In this document: piece after piece, positions 36,082 to 45,302 of the stretch
How positions within the stretch are numbered: position 1 is the first letter of the stretch
How the letters are laid out: the number at the start of each line of letters is the position of its first letter
Assembly: GCA_963735085.1 (NCBI GenBank)
Contig: CAVTJP010000002.1
Location: 930,001 to 994,000 of the forward strand
Direction of reading: 5' to 3'
Length of the DNA stretch: 64,000 nucleotides
Source: DATJGR01 sp963735085
Lineage (GTDB): Bacteria; Pseudomonadota; Gammaproteobacteria; Pseudomonadales; Azotimanducaceae
Position numbers and translations under genes: made by a program
The notes under the pieces: generated by a model
Told to the model about the DNA's origin: nothing
The model's database searches: none
Seen by the model: the letters and a program-made list of their open reading frames with translations, nothing else

Positions 36082-36269
36082 ATCCGATCTGGGGTCATCT
36101 GATCGGTGTCGTGACGGTGATCCTGATGGTCACTTTCATCGGCATCTGGATCTGGGCATGGAGCGACCGTCACAAGCGAGATTTCGATGCACTCGCGCGG
36201 CTGCCGATGAACGAAGAGTTGGACGAGTTGCATGGGCTGGAGGAGCGAACTGGGAAGGAGGAGAAGTGA
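36078..36269 (+). CDS. ccoQ: cbb3-type oxidase small subunit CcoQ
   Basis: The 63-residue protein has a single transmembrane helix (LIGVVTVILMVTFIGIWIWAW) followed by SDRHKRDFDALARLPM and an acidic tail. This matches CcoQ/FixQ, which stabilises the CcoNO-CcoP complex. The ATG overlaps the ccoO stop, and the TGA overlaps the ccoP GTG start. Confidence 0.92.
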   Translation: MNPIWGHLIGVVTVILMVTFIGIWIWAWSDRHKRDFDALARLPMNEELDELHGLEERTGKEEK

Positions 36270-37180
36270 GTCCATTCTGGTCTACCTGGGTGATGGTGCT
36301 GATCGTTGTGAATCTAGGCATCACGCTGTTTCTGTTCGTGTGGGGTACACGGGTCAAAATTCCGACCTTGCCGGACGGCACCACCGGTCACGTGTGGGCG
36401 CACGGCACCGTACGCGAGGCGGTACGCAAGCTGCCGGTGTGGTGGGTGCTGTTGTCGGTGGTCATGTTCGTCGTGGCGTTCTCCTATCTCGCGCTGTATC
36501 CCGGCTTCGGCAACTTCAAGGGATTGCTCGGCTGGACTTCAGAGCAACAACTGGCGCAGGACACCGCAGCTAACAACGTCACACTCGATGCCACGATGCA
36601 GCGCTTCGCAAACCGGCGTATCGAGCAACTCGTCAACGAACCCGCGGCAGTACAGATCGGTCAGCGTCTGTTCATCGACAACTGCGCCGCGTGTCATGGC
36701 CCGCAGGGTCACGGCAATCGCGAGATCGGCGCGCCGAATCTGACGGATGCCGCCTGGCTCTACGGCGGCGGCAGCGATGCCGTCATGACCAGCATCCTCG
36801 ACGGACGCAACGGCGTGATGCCGCCGTTCGGCGCGGCATTCGACGCCGCAACGGTGACCAACCTCGCGAACTACGTGTTGAGCCTATCGGGTGCCACCCA
36901 CTCGCAAACCGCAGCGGCTGCAGCCAAGCCGATGTTCGCCGTGTGTTCGGCTTGCCATGGCGCCGACGGCAAAGGTAATCCCGCACTGGGCGCGCCGAAT
37001 CTCACCGACGCAGTGTGGCTTTACGGCGGCGACCTCGACGCCATCGAGTACGCGATTCGCAACGGCCGCAGTGGCGTGATGCCGGCATGGCGCGAGCGCA
37101 TCGGCGAGCCGGAGGCACGCCTGATTGCGGCGTGGATCTATGCGCAGCAGCCACATACCGATGCGCACGCCAAACCCTGA
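36266..37180 (+). CDS. ccoP: cbb3-type cytochrome c oxidase subunit III (di-haem)
   Basis: The GTG at 36266 overlaps the ccoQ TGA and follows GGAAGGAGGAG, so it is preferred over the longer upstream frame. The 304-residue protein has two N-terminal helices and then two cytochrome c modules with CAACHGPQGHG and CSACHGADGKG. Each is followed by an IGAPNLTDA or LGAPNLTDA stretch and a GVMP axial-methionine loop. It takes electrons from soluble cytochromes into the oxidase. It overlaps the ccoH-like gene by 20 bases. Confidence 0.96.
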   Translation: MSPFWSTWVMVLIVVNLGITLFLFVWGTRVKIPTLPDGTTGHVWAHGTVREAVRKLPVWWVLLSVVMFVVAFSYLALYPGFGNFKGLLGWTSEQQLAQDTAANNVTLDATMQRFANRRIEQLVNEPAAVQIGQRLFIDNCAACHGPQGHGNREIGAPNLTDAAWLYGGGSDAVMTSILDGRNGVMPPFGAAFDAATVTNLANYVLSLSGATHSQTAAAAAKPMFAVCSACHGADGKGNPALGAPNLTDAVWLYGGDLDAIEYAIRNGRSGVMPAWRERIGEPEARLIAAWIYAQQPHTDAHAKP

Positions 37181-37421
37181 CGTCGCGCACACCGGCGCAT
37201 GCGCGTCGACCGAGCGCACCGCCGGCTCCTCGGACAAATGGTACCGCCAACCGGTGCTTTGGCTCGGAATGCTGATCTTTGTCGCTTCTCTGGCCGGCTG
37301 CATCTGGATGATCGTGCTCGGCGCGCGCCACGCCGATGAATCAGTCTCCGACACCGACACGACGATTCTGGGCATGCCCATACACGGCGCCGCACAGGCG
37401 CCCCGGTCTGACGCACGGTGA
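37161..37421 (+). CDS. small CcoH/FixH-like membrane protein
   Basis: The 86-residue protein starts inside the end of ccoP (ATG 37161). It has one transmembrane helix (PVLWLGMLIFVASLAGCIWMI) after a KWYRQPVLWLG segment, the usual FixH/CcoH entry motif, and ends with a short tail. Standard FixH is about 150-170 residues with a periplasmic domain, so this is a minimal form or a distinct protein in the same place. It overlaps the ccoI GTG start. Confidence 0.6.
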   Translation: MRTPNPDVAHTGACASTERTAGSSDKWYRQPVLWLGMLIFVASLAGCIWMIVLGARHADESVSDTDTTILGMPIHGAAQAPRSDAR

Positions 37422-39889
37422 CGGTGCTCGCACCTCAATCAGGTTGTTGGCATTGTGGTGAAGCGCTGCCCACCGGCGACATTCCACACGCTGTCGTTGC
37501 CGGTCAGCCACGCGCGGTGTGCTGCATCGGCTGCCGCGCCGCAGCTGAATGGATCGATGGTTTGGGATTGGCCGACTACTATCGCCTGCGCAGCGAACCG
37601 GCAGTGCGCCCGGCCGAAGCAGACAGCCATCGCCGCGACGCCGCCGTCTGGATGCGGCCCGAGCTGGCGCGGCACGTGGTGCGCGATCTGACCAACGGCC
37701 GCCACGAGACCATGATGCTCATCGACGGCGTGCGTTGCGCGGCATGCGTGTGGCTGATCGAGCGCTCGCTCGGCGCGCTAACGGGCGTCGAGTTGGTGCA
37801 GGTCAATGCGTCCGCGCGGCGCGCGCGAGTCGTCTGGGATTCGACCGCGTGCACGCTTGCGCAAATCATCGAGACGCTGTCGCGTACCGGTTACCGAGCG
37901 CTGCCGCTCGATGCGCGCGCGCTAGACGATACGCGCAGAACCGAAACGCGCAGCGCATTGAAGCGATTGATTGTCGCCGGGCTCGGCGCAATGCAGGCGA
38001 TGATGTACGCCAGCGCGCTATACCTCGGTGCATTCGAAGCGATGGATGCGTCCACGCGCGAACTGATGCGCTGGTTCGGTCTGCTGGTCGCGACGCCGGT
38101 GGTGTTCTATTCGGCGCGGCCATTTTTTGCCGGCGCGCTGCGCTGCCTGCGCGCACGCACACTCGGTATGGATGTACCCGTGGCGCTGGCAATCGCGCTG
38201 ATCTACGCAGCGAGTCTGCTGCAAGCCGTCACTGGCGGTGGCGAGGTCTACTTCGACTCCGTCAGCATGTTCGTGTTCTTTCTGCTGATCGGACGCTACC
38301 TCGAGATGCGCGCGCGGCATCGCGCCGGCGACCTGTCCGACGCGTTGACCCGGCTTGCACCGGCATTTGCCGACCGGCGTGCCAGCGACGACAGTCTCGA
38401 ACGCGTAGCCGCCATCGAACTGGTGCCAGGTGACCGTGTATGCGTCGCCGAAGGTACCAGCGTACCCGCCGACGGTGTGCTGCTGAGCGCGCAATGCCGC
38501 GTAGACGAAGCGCTGCTGTCGGGCGAATCGACGCCGCTGATCAAACATGTTGGCGATACGCTGATCGCCGGCAGCCTCGTGATCGACGCCCCCGCTGAGT
38601 TGCGCGTAGAGCGCGTCGGTTCCGATACCGCGCTCGCCGGCATCGTCGCGCTGGTGACGCGCGCGCAGACCGAGCGGCCGCGTCTGGCATGTGCCGGCGA
38701 TCGCGCCGCCCGCGGGTTCGTCCTGCGCGTACTGATTCTCGCCGCGCTCACCATCATCGGCTGGTCGCTGATCGATCCCCCGCGCGCATTCACCGCCATG
38801 CTGGCGGTACTGGTGGTGTCGTGTCCGTGCGCGTTCGCGATTGCGATACCCGCCGCGCTGACGCGCGCACTCGCATTACTGGCAGGGCGTGGAGTGCTGG
38901 TCGTGCGCCCGGATGCGATCGAGAAGCTCGCGTCTGCCACGCATGTGGTGTTCGACAAAACCGGTACGCTGACGGATCCGAAGCTGAGCCGGATACGTAT
39001 CGAAATGCTGCGCGACAGCGACGACGAAAGTGCGCTCGCGCTTGCAGCCGCACTGTCCCAAGGCAGCCGGCACCCGGCTGCAGTGCTGGTCGCGCGGGCT
39101 TGCGCCACGGCCACGCCCGTTCCGGTCGATGCACTGCGCAGCCAGGCCGGCGACGGGCTGGAGGGCTTCATCGCGGGCCGCAGAGTGCGCCTCGGACAAG
39201 CCGATTTTGCGCTCGGGGATCGGCCGGTGCCCGCGGCGCTACACGACAGCGTGGTGCTCGCAGACGATGCGGGTGCCATCGCTGCATTTCACATCACCGA
39301 GCGATTGCGCCCCTGCGCGCGCGCGTTGGTCGACGCGTGCGCAGTTGACGGTCTCACGATCGAGATCCTCAGTGGCGACGACACCGGCAAGGTCGCCGCG
39401 ATCGCCACGCAACTCGGGGTTACACGTTGGCGCGCACGCCAGCGACCCGCCGACAAGCTGGCACGGCTTGCGCAATTGCGCGCCGACGGCGCGCGCGTCG
39501 TTGCAATCGGTGACGGCATCAACGATGCACCGGTGCTAGCAGGCGCAGACGTCGCGATCGCGCTCGCCGATGGCACCGAACTGGCTCAGGCCGTCAGCGA
39601 TATCGTGCTGCGCGGCGAACACCTCGACAGATTGACACAGGCGCGCCGGATCGCACGCGAAACGCTCACAGTGCTGCGCCAGAATCAGCGCTGGGCGCTC
39701 GGTTACAACCTCGTCGCGGTACCCTTTGCGGCGCTCGGTTACGTGCCACCGTGGCTTGCCGCGCTGAGCATGTCGGTCAGTTCTCTGGTCGTGGTACTCA
39801 ATACGCTGCGCATCGGGCGTCGCGGCGAACCGGACGAGTCGCCGCGCCTATTGGCCTCACGGAGCACGCCGCAGGTGTCGGCGACATGA
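37418..39889 (+). CDS. ccoI: copper-translocating P-type ATPase for cbb3 maturation
   Basis: CcoI/FixI exports copper across the inner membrane for the CuB site of cbb3 oxidase. The 823-residue P1B ATPase has an N-terminal Cys-rich part (CWHCGE, VCCIGC) and a heavy-metal domain with GVRCAACVW. It has membrane helices with the SCPCAFA transport motif, phosphorylation DKTGTLTDP, LLSGES actuator and GDGINDAPVLAGA hinge. The GTG start overlaps the previous gene and its TGA overlaps ccoS. Confidence 0.94.
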   Translation: MTVLAPQSGCWHCGEALPTGDIPHAVVAGQPRAVCCIGCRAAAEWIDGLGLADYYRLRSEPAVRPAEADSHRRDAAVWMRPELARHVVRDLTNGRHETMMLIDGVRCAACVWLIERSLGALTGVELVQVNASARRARVVWDSTACTLAQIIETLSRTGYRALPLDARALDDTRRTETRSALKRLIVAGLGAMQAMMYASALYLGAFEAMDASTRELMRWFGLLVATPVVFYSARPFFAGALRCLRARTLGMDVPVALAIALIYAASLLQAVTGGGEVYFDSVSMFVFFLLIGRYLEMRARHRAGDLSDALTRLAPAFADRRASDDSLERVAAIELVPGDRVCVAEGTSVPADGVLLSAQCRVDEALLSGESTPLIKHVGDTLIAGSLVIDAPAELRVERVGSDTALAGIVALVTRAQTERPRLACAGDRAARGFVLRVLILAALTIIGWSLIDPPRAFTAMLAVLVVSCPCAFAIAIPAALTRALALLAGRGVLVVRPDAIEKLASATHVVFDKTGTLTDPKLSRIRIEMLRDSDDESALALAAALSQGSRHPAAVLVARACATATPVPVDALRSQAGDGLEGFIAGRRVRLGQADFALGDRPVPAALHDSVVLADDAGAIAAFHITERLRPCARALVDACAVDGLTIEILSGDDTGKVAAIATQLGVTRWRARQRPADKLARLAQLRADGARVVAIGDGINDAPVLAGADVAIALADGTELAQAVSDIVLRGEHLDRLTQARRIARETLTVLRQNQRWALGYNLVAVPFAALGYVPPWLAALSMSVSSLVVVLNTLRIGRRGEPDESPRLLASRSTPQVSAT

Positions 39890-40080
39890 ACATTCTGATC
39901 GTGATGATTCCGTTGTCGATGATTCTGATGATCGGCGCCGTGATCGCATTTTTCTGGGCGGTGGACAATGACCAGTTCGACGACATGGAGACACCGGCGC
40001 TGCTGCCGCTGATGGATCAGCCTGCGGAAACGTCCGTGCCCCAACCACCGCACACCGATCCGTCGGAGCCACCCGCATGA
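39886..40080 (+). CDS. ccoS: cbb3 oxidase maturation protein CcoS
   Basis: The 64-residue single-helix protein begins MNILIVMIPLSMILMIGAVIA and continues with the family signature FFWAVDNDQFDDMETPAL. CcoS is needed for cofactor insertion into cbb3 oxidase. It overlaps ccoI (ATGA) and the next gene. Confidence 0.93.
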   Translation: MNILIVMIPLSMILMIGAVIAFFWAVDNDQFDDMETPALLPLMDQPAETSVPQPPHTDPSEPPA

Positions 40081-40799
40081 CCGGCGTGCTGACCATCGGC
40101 GCCACGTTCATGCTCGGGCTGCTCGCAAGCGGACACTGCCTGGTGATGTGCGGCGGTATTTCGAGCGCGCTCGGTATGGCGACACAGAAGACTGCCGATG
40201 GCCGCTCGCGTCCGGTACTCCTTGTTGGCTATCAACTCGGCCGGATCCTCTCCTACACAGTTGCCGGGCTGCTGCTTGGCGGTGCACTCGGCAGCCTGAT
40301 CGGCATACTCAATATCGATTCGGTGCGCACCGGTCTGCGCATCGCGAGCGCCCTTGTAATGCTGTTAGTTGCGCTGATCGTGTACGGACGCGTGCGAGAT
40401 CCAATCGTGGGCATCGGTCGCCTGGTATGGCCGAAGCTCGCGCCGCTTGGGCGCAAACTGCTACCGGTAACGAGCCTGCCGCGCGCCATCGCGTTCGGCA
40501 TGATCTGGGGATGGATGCCCTGCGGCATGGTCTACAGCGTGCTGCTGCTGGCAACCCTGCAACTGCACCCGCTGTCCGCCGCCGCCACGATGGCGGCGTT
40601 CGGCCTGGGCACCGCGCCGGCGATGCTCGGCGTTGCGTTCGGCGCCCAACGCGTCACCGCCCGTTTCACGCTGGCGCGCACCGGACGACGTATCGCCTGC
40701 GGCATTCTGCTGGCGAGCGCCGCGGTCACCTTCGCCGCGCCATGGTTGATGGCCGATATGCCATCGATGCACAAACTGGGGCAGGTTCATCATCATTGA
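40077..40799 (+). CDS. sulfite exporter TauE/SafE-family (CcoI-linked) membrane protein
   Basis: The 240-residue protein has six or so helices. It includes the GLLASGHCLVMCGGISSAL motif (metal-binding C-x3-C region) and the second repeat GWMPCGMVYSVLLLATL, as in the DsbD_2/SafE-like proteins usually found after ccoS. These are thought to move copper or reductant during cbb3 assembly. The C-terminal end is His-rich (HKLGQVHHH). It is the last gene of the oxidase cluster; its start overlaps the ccoS TGA. Confidence 0.85.
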   Translation: MTGVLTIGATFMLGLLASGHCLVMCGGISSALGMATQKTADGRSRPVLLVGYQLGRILSYTVAGLLLGGALGSLIGILNIDSVRTGLRIASALVMLLVALIVYGRVRDPIVGIGRLVWPKLAPLGRKLLPVTSLPRAIAFGMIWGWMPCGMVYSVLLLATLQLHPLSAAATMAAFGLGTAPAMLGVAFGAQRVTARFTLARTGRRIACGILLASAAVTFAAPWLMADMPSMHKLGQVHHH

Positions 40800-40928
40800 T
40801 GTACGGCGCGGATGCTCGAGACGGTACTCGGTTGCGCGGCGCTCACCACTGGGTGCTGGCACCGGGGCTGACATCAGCGCCAGCCCGTTGATGCCGCCGA
40901 TCTCTCGCGTCAAATCGTGATCACCAAG

Positions 40929-41108
40929 TCAACAGCAACGCTGCACGCCGCTCCACTTGCGTCGCTGCTGCGCGAGATAGAACGCACGCCGATCGAGCGG
41001 CACTTCATCGCGATGCTGCCGGGCATGATGTTGAAGATAACGATCATAGGCGTCGTCATCCGCGAGCCTGCGCAGCAGCCGCCAGACTTTCGACAACCCC
41101 CTGCTCAT
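40929..41108 (-). CDS. ybdD: YbdD/YjiX-family small protein
   Basis: The 59-residue protein starts at the ATG overlapping the cstA stop (ATGA). It reads MSRGLSKVWRLLRRLADDDA, then YDRYLQHHARQHRDEVPLDR and ends RKWSGVQRCC, the full YbdD signature including the terminal double cysteine. YbdD-type proteins are needed for pyruvate uptake by their CstA partner. Confidence 0.92.
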   Translation of the reverse strand: MSRGLSKVWRLLRRLADDDAYDRYLQHHARQHRDEVPLDRRAFYLAQQRRKWSGVQRCC

Positions 41109-43165
41109 GCCCGCACCGCCGTCGAATCGTTGGCAACAATCGGCACATATCCGGCTTCCGTCGAGGGCATCACCGGCCGCCCCTTCGCTACGCGCCAGCA
41201 GACGCGCGTCGCGTCGGCAATGATCAGCCAAACGATCACGACGAAAATCAACGTCAGCACCGCATCCAGTCGCTGATTGAAGATCAGTTGCGGCGCCACC
41301 GCGGCTTGCTTCGCCGGCAACAGTCCACCGGCCAGCTTTGCCGCAAGCTCGTTCGCGCTCGCGACGAAGCCAATGCGCGGCTCCTCGGAGAAGATCTTCT
41401 GCCATGCCGCGGTCGTGGTGATGATGGCAAGCCACGCCAGCGGCACGCCGGTGACCCACGCGTAACGCAACTTGCCCTGCTTGACGATGATCGCCGTGGC
41501 AACCGACAGCGCGATCGCGGCTAGCATCTGATTGGCAATGCCGAACAACGGCCACAGTATGTTGACGCCGCCGTACGGATCGATGACGCCGATATACAGG
41601 AAGTAGCCCCAGCCGGCCACGACCAGCGCGCTGGCGATCAACACCGACGGATATGCCGACGTCTCGCCCAGCGGCCGCCAGGCGCGACCGAGAAAATCCT
41701 GCACCATGAAGCGGCCGACGCGCGTGCCGGCATCCAACGTCGTGAGGATGAATACCGCCTCGAACATGATTGCGAAGTGGTACCACACCGCCAGAAATCG
41801 CTCGCCAAAAGCCGACGAGAAGATCGTCGCCATACCCACCGCCAACGACGGCGCCCCGCCGGTGCGCGCGAACAGGCTCGACTCGCCCATCTCGCTCGCC
41901 AGTGCGTGCATCTGATCGACGGTCACCGGGAAGCCCCATGACGAAATCGTCTGCACTGCCGTCGCGGCCGTGGTGCCGACGATCCCAGCGGGACTGTTGA
42001 TCGCGAAGAACACGCCTGGCTCCAGCAACGTGGCTGCGATCAACGCAATCACCGCAACGAACGATTCCAACATCATGCTGCCGTAACCGATCGGCCGCAC
42101 GTCGAGTTCACTGCCGATCAGCTTCGGCGTGGTGCCGCTCGATACCAGCGCGTGAAAGCCGGATATCGCACCGCAGGCGATCGTGATGAACACGAACGGA
42201 AAGATCTTGCCGCCGAAAATCGGCCCGCTGCCGTCGATGAATTGCGTGACCGCCGGCATCTTGATCTGCGGATGCGTAGCCACCACCGCAACCGCCAACA
42301 GCACGATCGTGCCGATCTTCAGAAACGTCGACAGATAATCGCGAGGCGCCAGCAGCAGCCACACCGGCACGATCGCCGCGAGGAAGCCGTAGCCCATGAC
42401 GAACCACGCCAGCGACAGCGCGTCGAGATCGAACATGCGCGCCAACGTCGGCTGTTCGTTGAGCCAACCACCGCCAACGACCGCGAATATCAGCAACGCG
42501 AAGCCGAGCAGCGATGCCTCGATGACGCGTCCCGGGCGGATGTTGCGCAGATACAGCCCGATCAAAATCGCGATCGGAATCGTCGCGAACACCGTCGCGG
42601 TTGCCCACGGGCTGTGCTGCATTGCGTTGACGACGACCAGCCCGAGCACGGCGATCAGAATTACCAGAATCATCAGCGTGCCGATCATCGCGGCGTTGCC
42701 GCCGATCGGACCGAGTTCGTCGCGGGCCATCCTGCCCAGGCTGCGGCCGTCACGGCGCGTGGACAGGAACAGAATCGTCATGTCCTGCACGCAACCGCCG
42801 AGCACGCCGCCAATCAGAATCCACAGCAAGCCAGGCAGATAGCCGAACTGCGCCGCCAGCGTCGGTCCGATCAGCGGACCCGGCCCTGCGATTGCCGCAA
42901 AATGATGGCCAAACACGATCCAGCGATTGGTCGGCACGAAGTCCCGGCCGTTATCGAGCCGGGTAGCCGGTGTCGCGCGCGTGCCATCGAGCATCAGCAC
43001 GCGCGCCGCGACCCACGCGCTGTAGAAGCGGTAACCCAGCGCGTAAACGCACACCGCAGCGACGACGATCCACATCGCATTGATCGACTCGCCGCGGTTC
43101 AGCGCAATGCCGGACAGCGCGTACGCGCCGATCAGCGCAACGCCGAACCACAGAAGTTTTTTCAT
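41105..43165 (-). CDS. cstA: CstA-family pyruvate/peptide transporter
   Basis: The 686-residue inner-membrane protein has about 16 helices. It carries the family hallmarks NRWIVFGHHFAAIAGPGPLI, GPTLAAQFGYLPGLLWILIG and GGCVQDMTILFLSTRRDGRS. CstA/BtsT proteins carry pyruvate (CstA also peptides) under carbon limitation. It lies 24 bases after the acyl-CoA dehydrogenase gene on the same strand and overlaps ybdD. The three could be one transcript. Confidence 0.95.
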   Translation of the reverse strand: MKKLLWFGVALIGAYALSGIALNRGESINAMWIVVAAVCVYALGYRFYSAWVAARVLMLDGTRATPATRLDNGRDFVPTNRWIVFGHHFAAIAGPGPLIGPTLAAQFGYLPGLLWILIGGVLGGCVQDMTILFLSTRRDGRSLGRMARDELGPIGGNAAMIGTLMILVILIAVLGLVVVNAMQHSPWATATVFATIPIAILIGLYLRNIRPGRVIEASLLGFALLIFAVVGGGWLNEQPTLARMFDLDALSLAWFVMGYGFLAAIVPVWLLLAPRDYLSTFLKIGTIVLLAVAVVATHPQIKMPAVTQFIDGSGPIFGGKIFPFVFITIACGAISGFHALVSSGTTPKLIGSELDVRPIGYGSMMLESFVAVIALIAATLLEPGVFFAINSPAGIVGTTAATAVQTISSWGFPVTVDQMHALASEMGESSLFARTGGAPSLAVGMATIFSSAFGERFLAVWYHFAIMFEAVFILTTLDAGTRVGRFMVQDFLGRAWRPLGETSAYPSVLIASALVVAGWGYFLYIGVIDPYGGVNILWPLFGIANQMLAAIALSVATAIIVKQGKLRYAWVTGVPLAWLAIITTTAAWQKIFSEEPRIGFVASANELAAKLAGGLLPAKQAAVAPQLIFNQRLDAVLTLIFVVIVWLIIADATRVCWRVAKGRPVMPSTEAGYVPIVANDSTAVRA

Positions 43166-43189
43166 CGACCAGATGTTCCGAGCGTTCCC

Positions 43190-44437
43190 TTACCACAGCC
43201 CGTACTTCTGCACTTCCGCCCGCCCCACCACCATGTGGTGCACCTCGTCGGGGCCGTCCGCAAACCGCAGATGGCGCATGTCGGTGTACAGGCCCGCCAG
43301 CGGTGTCCACTGCGACACGCCGGTCGCGCCATGCATCTGGATCGCGGCATCGATGATCTGACAGACCTTCTCCGGCACCATCGCCTTCACTGCGCTGACG
43401 TATACGCGCGCCTCCTTGTTGCCGAGCACGTCCATCGCTTTCGCCGCCTGCAGCACCGCGAGCCGCATCGCGTTGATGTCGATACGGGCGCGGGAAATGA
43501 TTTCCAGATTGCCGCCGAGTTTGACGATCGGCTTGCCAAACGCCTCGCGGCTCGCGGCGCGCTTCACCATTAGTTCCAGCGCCACTTCGGCCTTGCCGAT
43601 CGAGCGCATGCAGTGGTGAATGCGCCCCGGGCCGAGACGCACCTGCGAAATTTCGAAGCCGCGTCCGACGCCGAGCAGAATGTTCTCCTTCGGCACGCGC
43701 ACGTTGTTGAACTTCAGATGCATGTGGCCGCGCGGCGCGTGGTCTTCGCCGAACACCTGCATGCCTTCCAGCATTTCGACGCCGGGGGCGTCAGTGGGCA
43801 CCAGAATCTGCGACTGCTGCTTGCTCGGCGGCGCGTCCGGATCGGTCTTCACCATCACGATCATGATCTTGCAGCGCGGATCACCGGCACCGGAGATATA
43901 GAACTTCTCGCCGTTGATGACCCACTCGTCGCCGTCGAGTACCGCCCGGGTGCTGATGTTCTTCGCATCGGACGACGGCAAGCCCGGTTCGGTCATCGCA
44001 TACGCTGAACGGATTTCGCCATTCAGCAGCGGTTTCAGCCATTTCTCCTTCTGCGCTTCGGTACCGACGCGCTCGAGTACTTCCATGTTGCCGGTATCCG
44101 GCGCGCTGCAATTCAACGACTCCGACGCTAGCGCGTGTTTGCCGAGTTCGGCAGCAATGTAGGCATAGTCAAGGTTACTGAGCCCCTCGCCGGTCTCCGA
44201 ATCCGGCAGGAAGAAGTTCCACAGGCCGGAGTCCTTCGCCTTGCGCTTGGCGCCGTCAAGCAATTCGAGCTGACGCGGATGCCATGTCCAGCGATCCTTC
44301 TTCTGCTTGTCGAGTTCGAAAAACTCCTCGGTGATCGGCACCACGTTTTCCTGAATGTGCTTCTGAACCGCGTCCATCAGCGGTTGCGCTTGTTCGGACA
44401 TGGCCAGGTTGAACAGGTCTTTATTCAGATCGGACAT
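43190..44437 (-). CDS. acyl-CoA dehydrogenase (ACAD10/11-like), second copy
   Basis: The ATG at 44437 (MSDLNKDLFNLAMSEQ) has AGGGGGA five bases upstream. The 415-residue FAD enzyme has NCSAPDTGNMEVLERVG, SAYAMTEPGLPSSDAKNIST, WVINGEKFYISGAGDPRC, LGPGRIHHCMRSIG and FADGPDEVHHMVV. It shares these blocks with the dehydrogenase at 29833-31026 but has different N- and C-terminal regions, so the two probably have different acyl-CoA substrates. Confidence 0.93.
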   Translation of the reverse strand: MSDLNKDLFNLAMSEQAQPLMDAVQKHIQENVVPITEEFFELDKQKKDRWTWHPRQLELLDGAKRKAKDSGLWNFFLPDSETGEGLSNLDYAYIAAELGKHALASESLNCSAPDTGNMEVLERVGTEAQKEKWLKPLLNGEIRSAYAMTEPGLPSSDAKNISTRAVLDGDEWVINGEKFYISGAGDPRCKIMIVMVKTDPDAPPSKQQSQILVPTDAPGVEMLEGMQVFGEDHAPRGHMHLKFNNVRVPKENILLGVGRGFEISQVRLGPGRIHHCMRSIGKAEVALELMVKRAASREAFGKPIVKLGGNLEIISRARIDINAMRLAVLQAAKAMDVLGNKEARVYVSAVKAMVPEKVCQIIDAAIQMHGATGVSQWTPLAGLYTDMRHLRFADGPDEVHHMVVGRAEVQKYGLW

Positions 44438-44565
44438 CAATCCCCCTCTACTCACGTTGTACGCACGTTGTGTCACAGCAGACTATCGTGCCTCATGATC
44501 GGCGCCGCGGTCCAATCCGTCGCCATCGAGCGCCGGAAAACGACATTTGGCAGTATGCTGCGCAG

Positions 44566-45249
44566 ATGCTCGAACAGTTTTCAGACTCCCTGTACATTTC
44601 CGATGGACCGACTGTTTCGTTCTACGGTTTTCCATATCCCACGCGTATGGCGGTTTCGCGACTCTCGGATGGCTACGTCTGGGTGTGGTCTCCAGTTGCA
44701 TTGACGGAGGCGTTAGCGGACGAGATCGACGCCTTCGGGCCAGTCCGCCACATCGTCTCACCGAATAAAATTCATCATCTGTTCCTGCAACAGTGGGTCG
44801 AGCGGTGGCCCGATGCGCGACTCTATGCGCCACCGGGCCTCGCCCGAAAAAAGCCTGAACTCCATTTCCACGCGGAACTCGACGACGAACCCAGTCCGGC
44901 ATGGGCGGCGGATTTTGACCAGGTTGTCTTCCGTGGTTCGTTCGCACTCGAAGAGGTCGCATTCTTTCACCGGGCATCGCGCACGGCGATTATCGGTGAT
45001 CTGATCCAACGGCATTCCGAATCGGCGATGTCTGGCTGGAAGGGTTCGCTGATGCGACTCGACGGTTTGGTTGGCGAACACGGCAGCACACCGCGCGAGT
45101 GGCGAGCCAGCTTCATTCGGCGCGAACCGGCGCGCGCCGCGCGAAGCAGAGTACTTGGATGGAAACCCGAACGATTGCTGATCGCACACGGACAGTGCGC
45201 GCGGTCCGACGCCGCCAACATCATCGCGGAGGCGCTGAGCTGGATTTGA
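44566..45249 (+). CDS. DUF4336 (metallo-beta-lactamase-fold) protein
   Basis: The start MLEQFSDSLYISDGPTVSFYG is preferred, since the upstream part of the frame overlaps the divergent gene's promoter region. The 227-residue protein shows the DUF4336 pattern: TRMAVSRLSDGYVWVWSPVA, then VRHIVSPNKIHHLFLQQWV and a late RLLIAHGQC. The family has a metallo-beta-lactamase-like fold but lacks the full H-x-H-x-D-H site. Its function is unknown. It lies just upstream of a P450. Confidence 0.72.
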   Translation: MLEQFSDSLYISDGPTVSFYGFPYPTRMAVSRLSDGYVWVWSPVALTEALADEIDAFGPVRHIVSPNKIHHLFLQQWVERWPDARLYAPPGLARKKPELHFHAELDDEPSPAWAADFDQVVFRGSFALEEVAFFHRASRTAIIGDLIQRHSESAMSGWKGSLMRLDGLVGEHGSTPREWRASFIRREPARAARSRVLGWKPERLLIAHGQCARSDAANIIAEALSWI

Positions 45250-45302
45250 AATGTCGGTTTTGCCAAAGCCGCCGACCGTCTTCAACACAACGAGAGCATC
45301 AC

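Noticed and set aside
35936..36265. Longer N-terminal extension of the ccoP frame back to 35936
   Set aside because: It overlaps ccoO and ccoQ in another frame; the GTG at 36266 with a strong GGAAGGAGGAG site gives a standard CcoP N-terminus.
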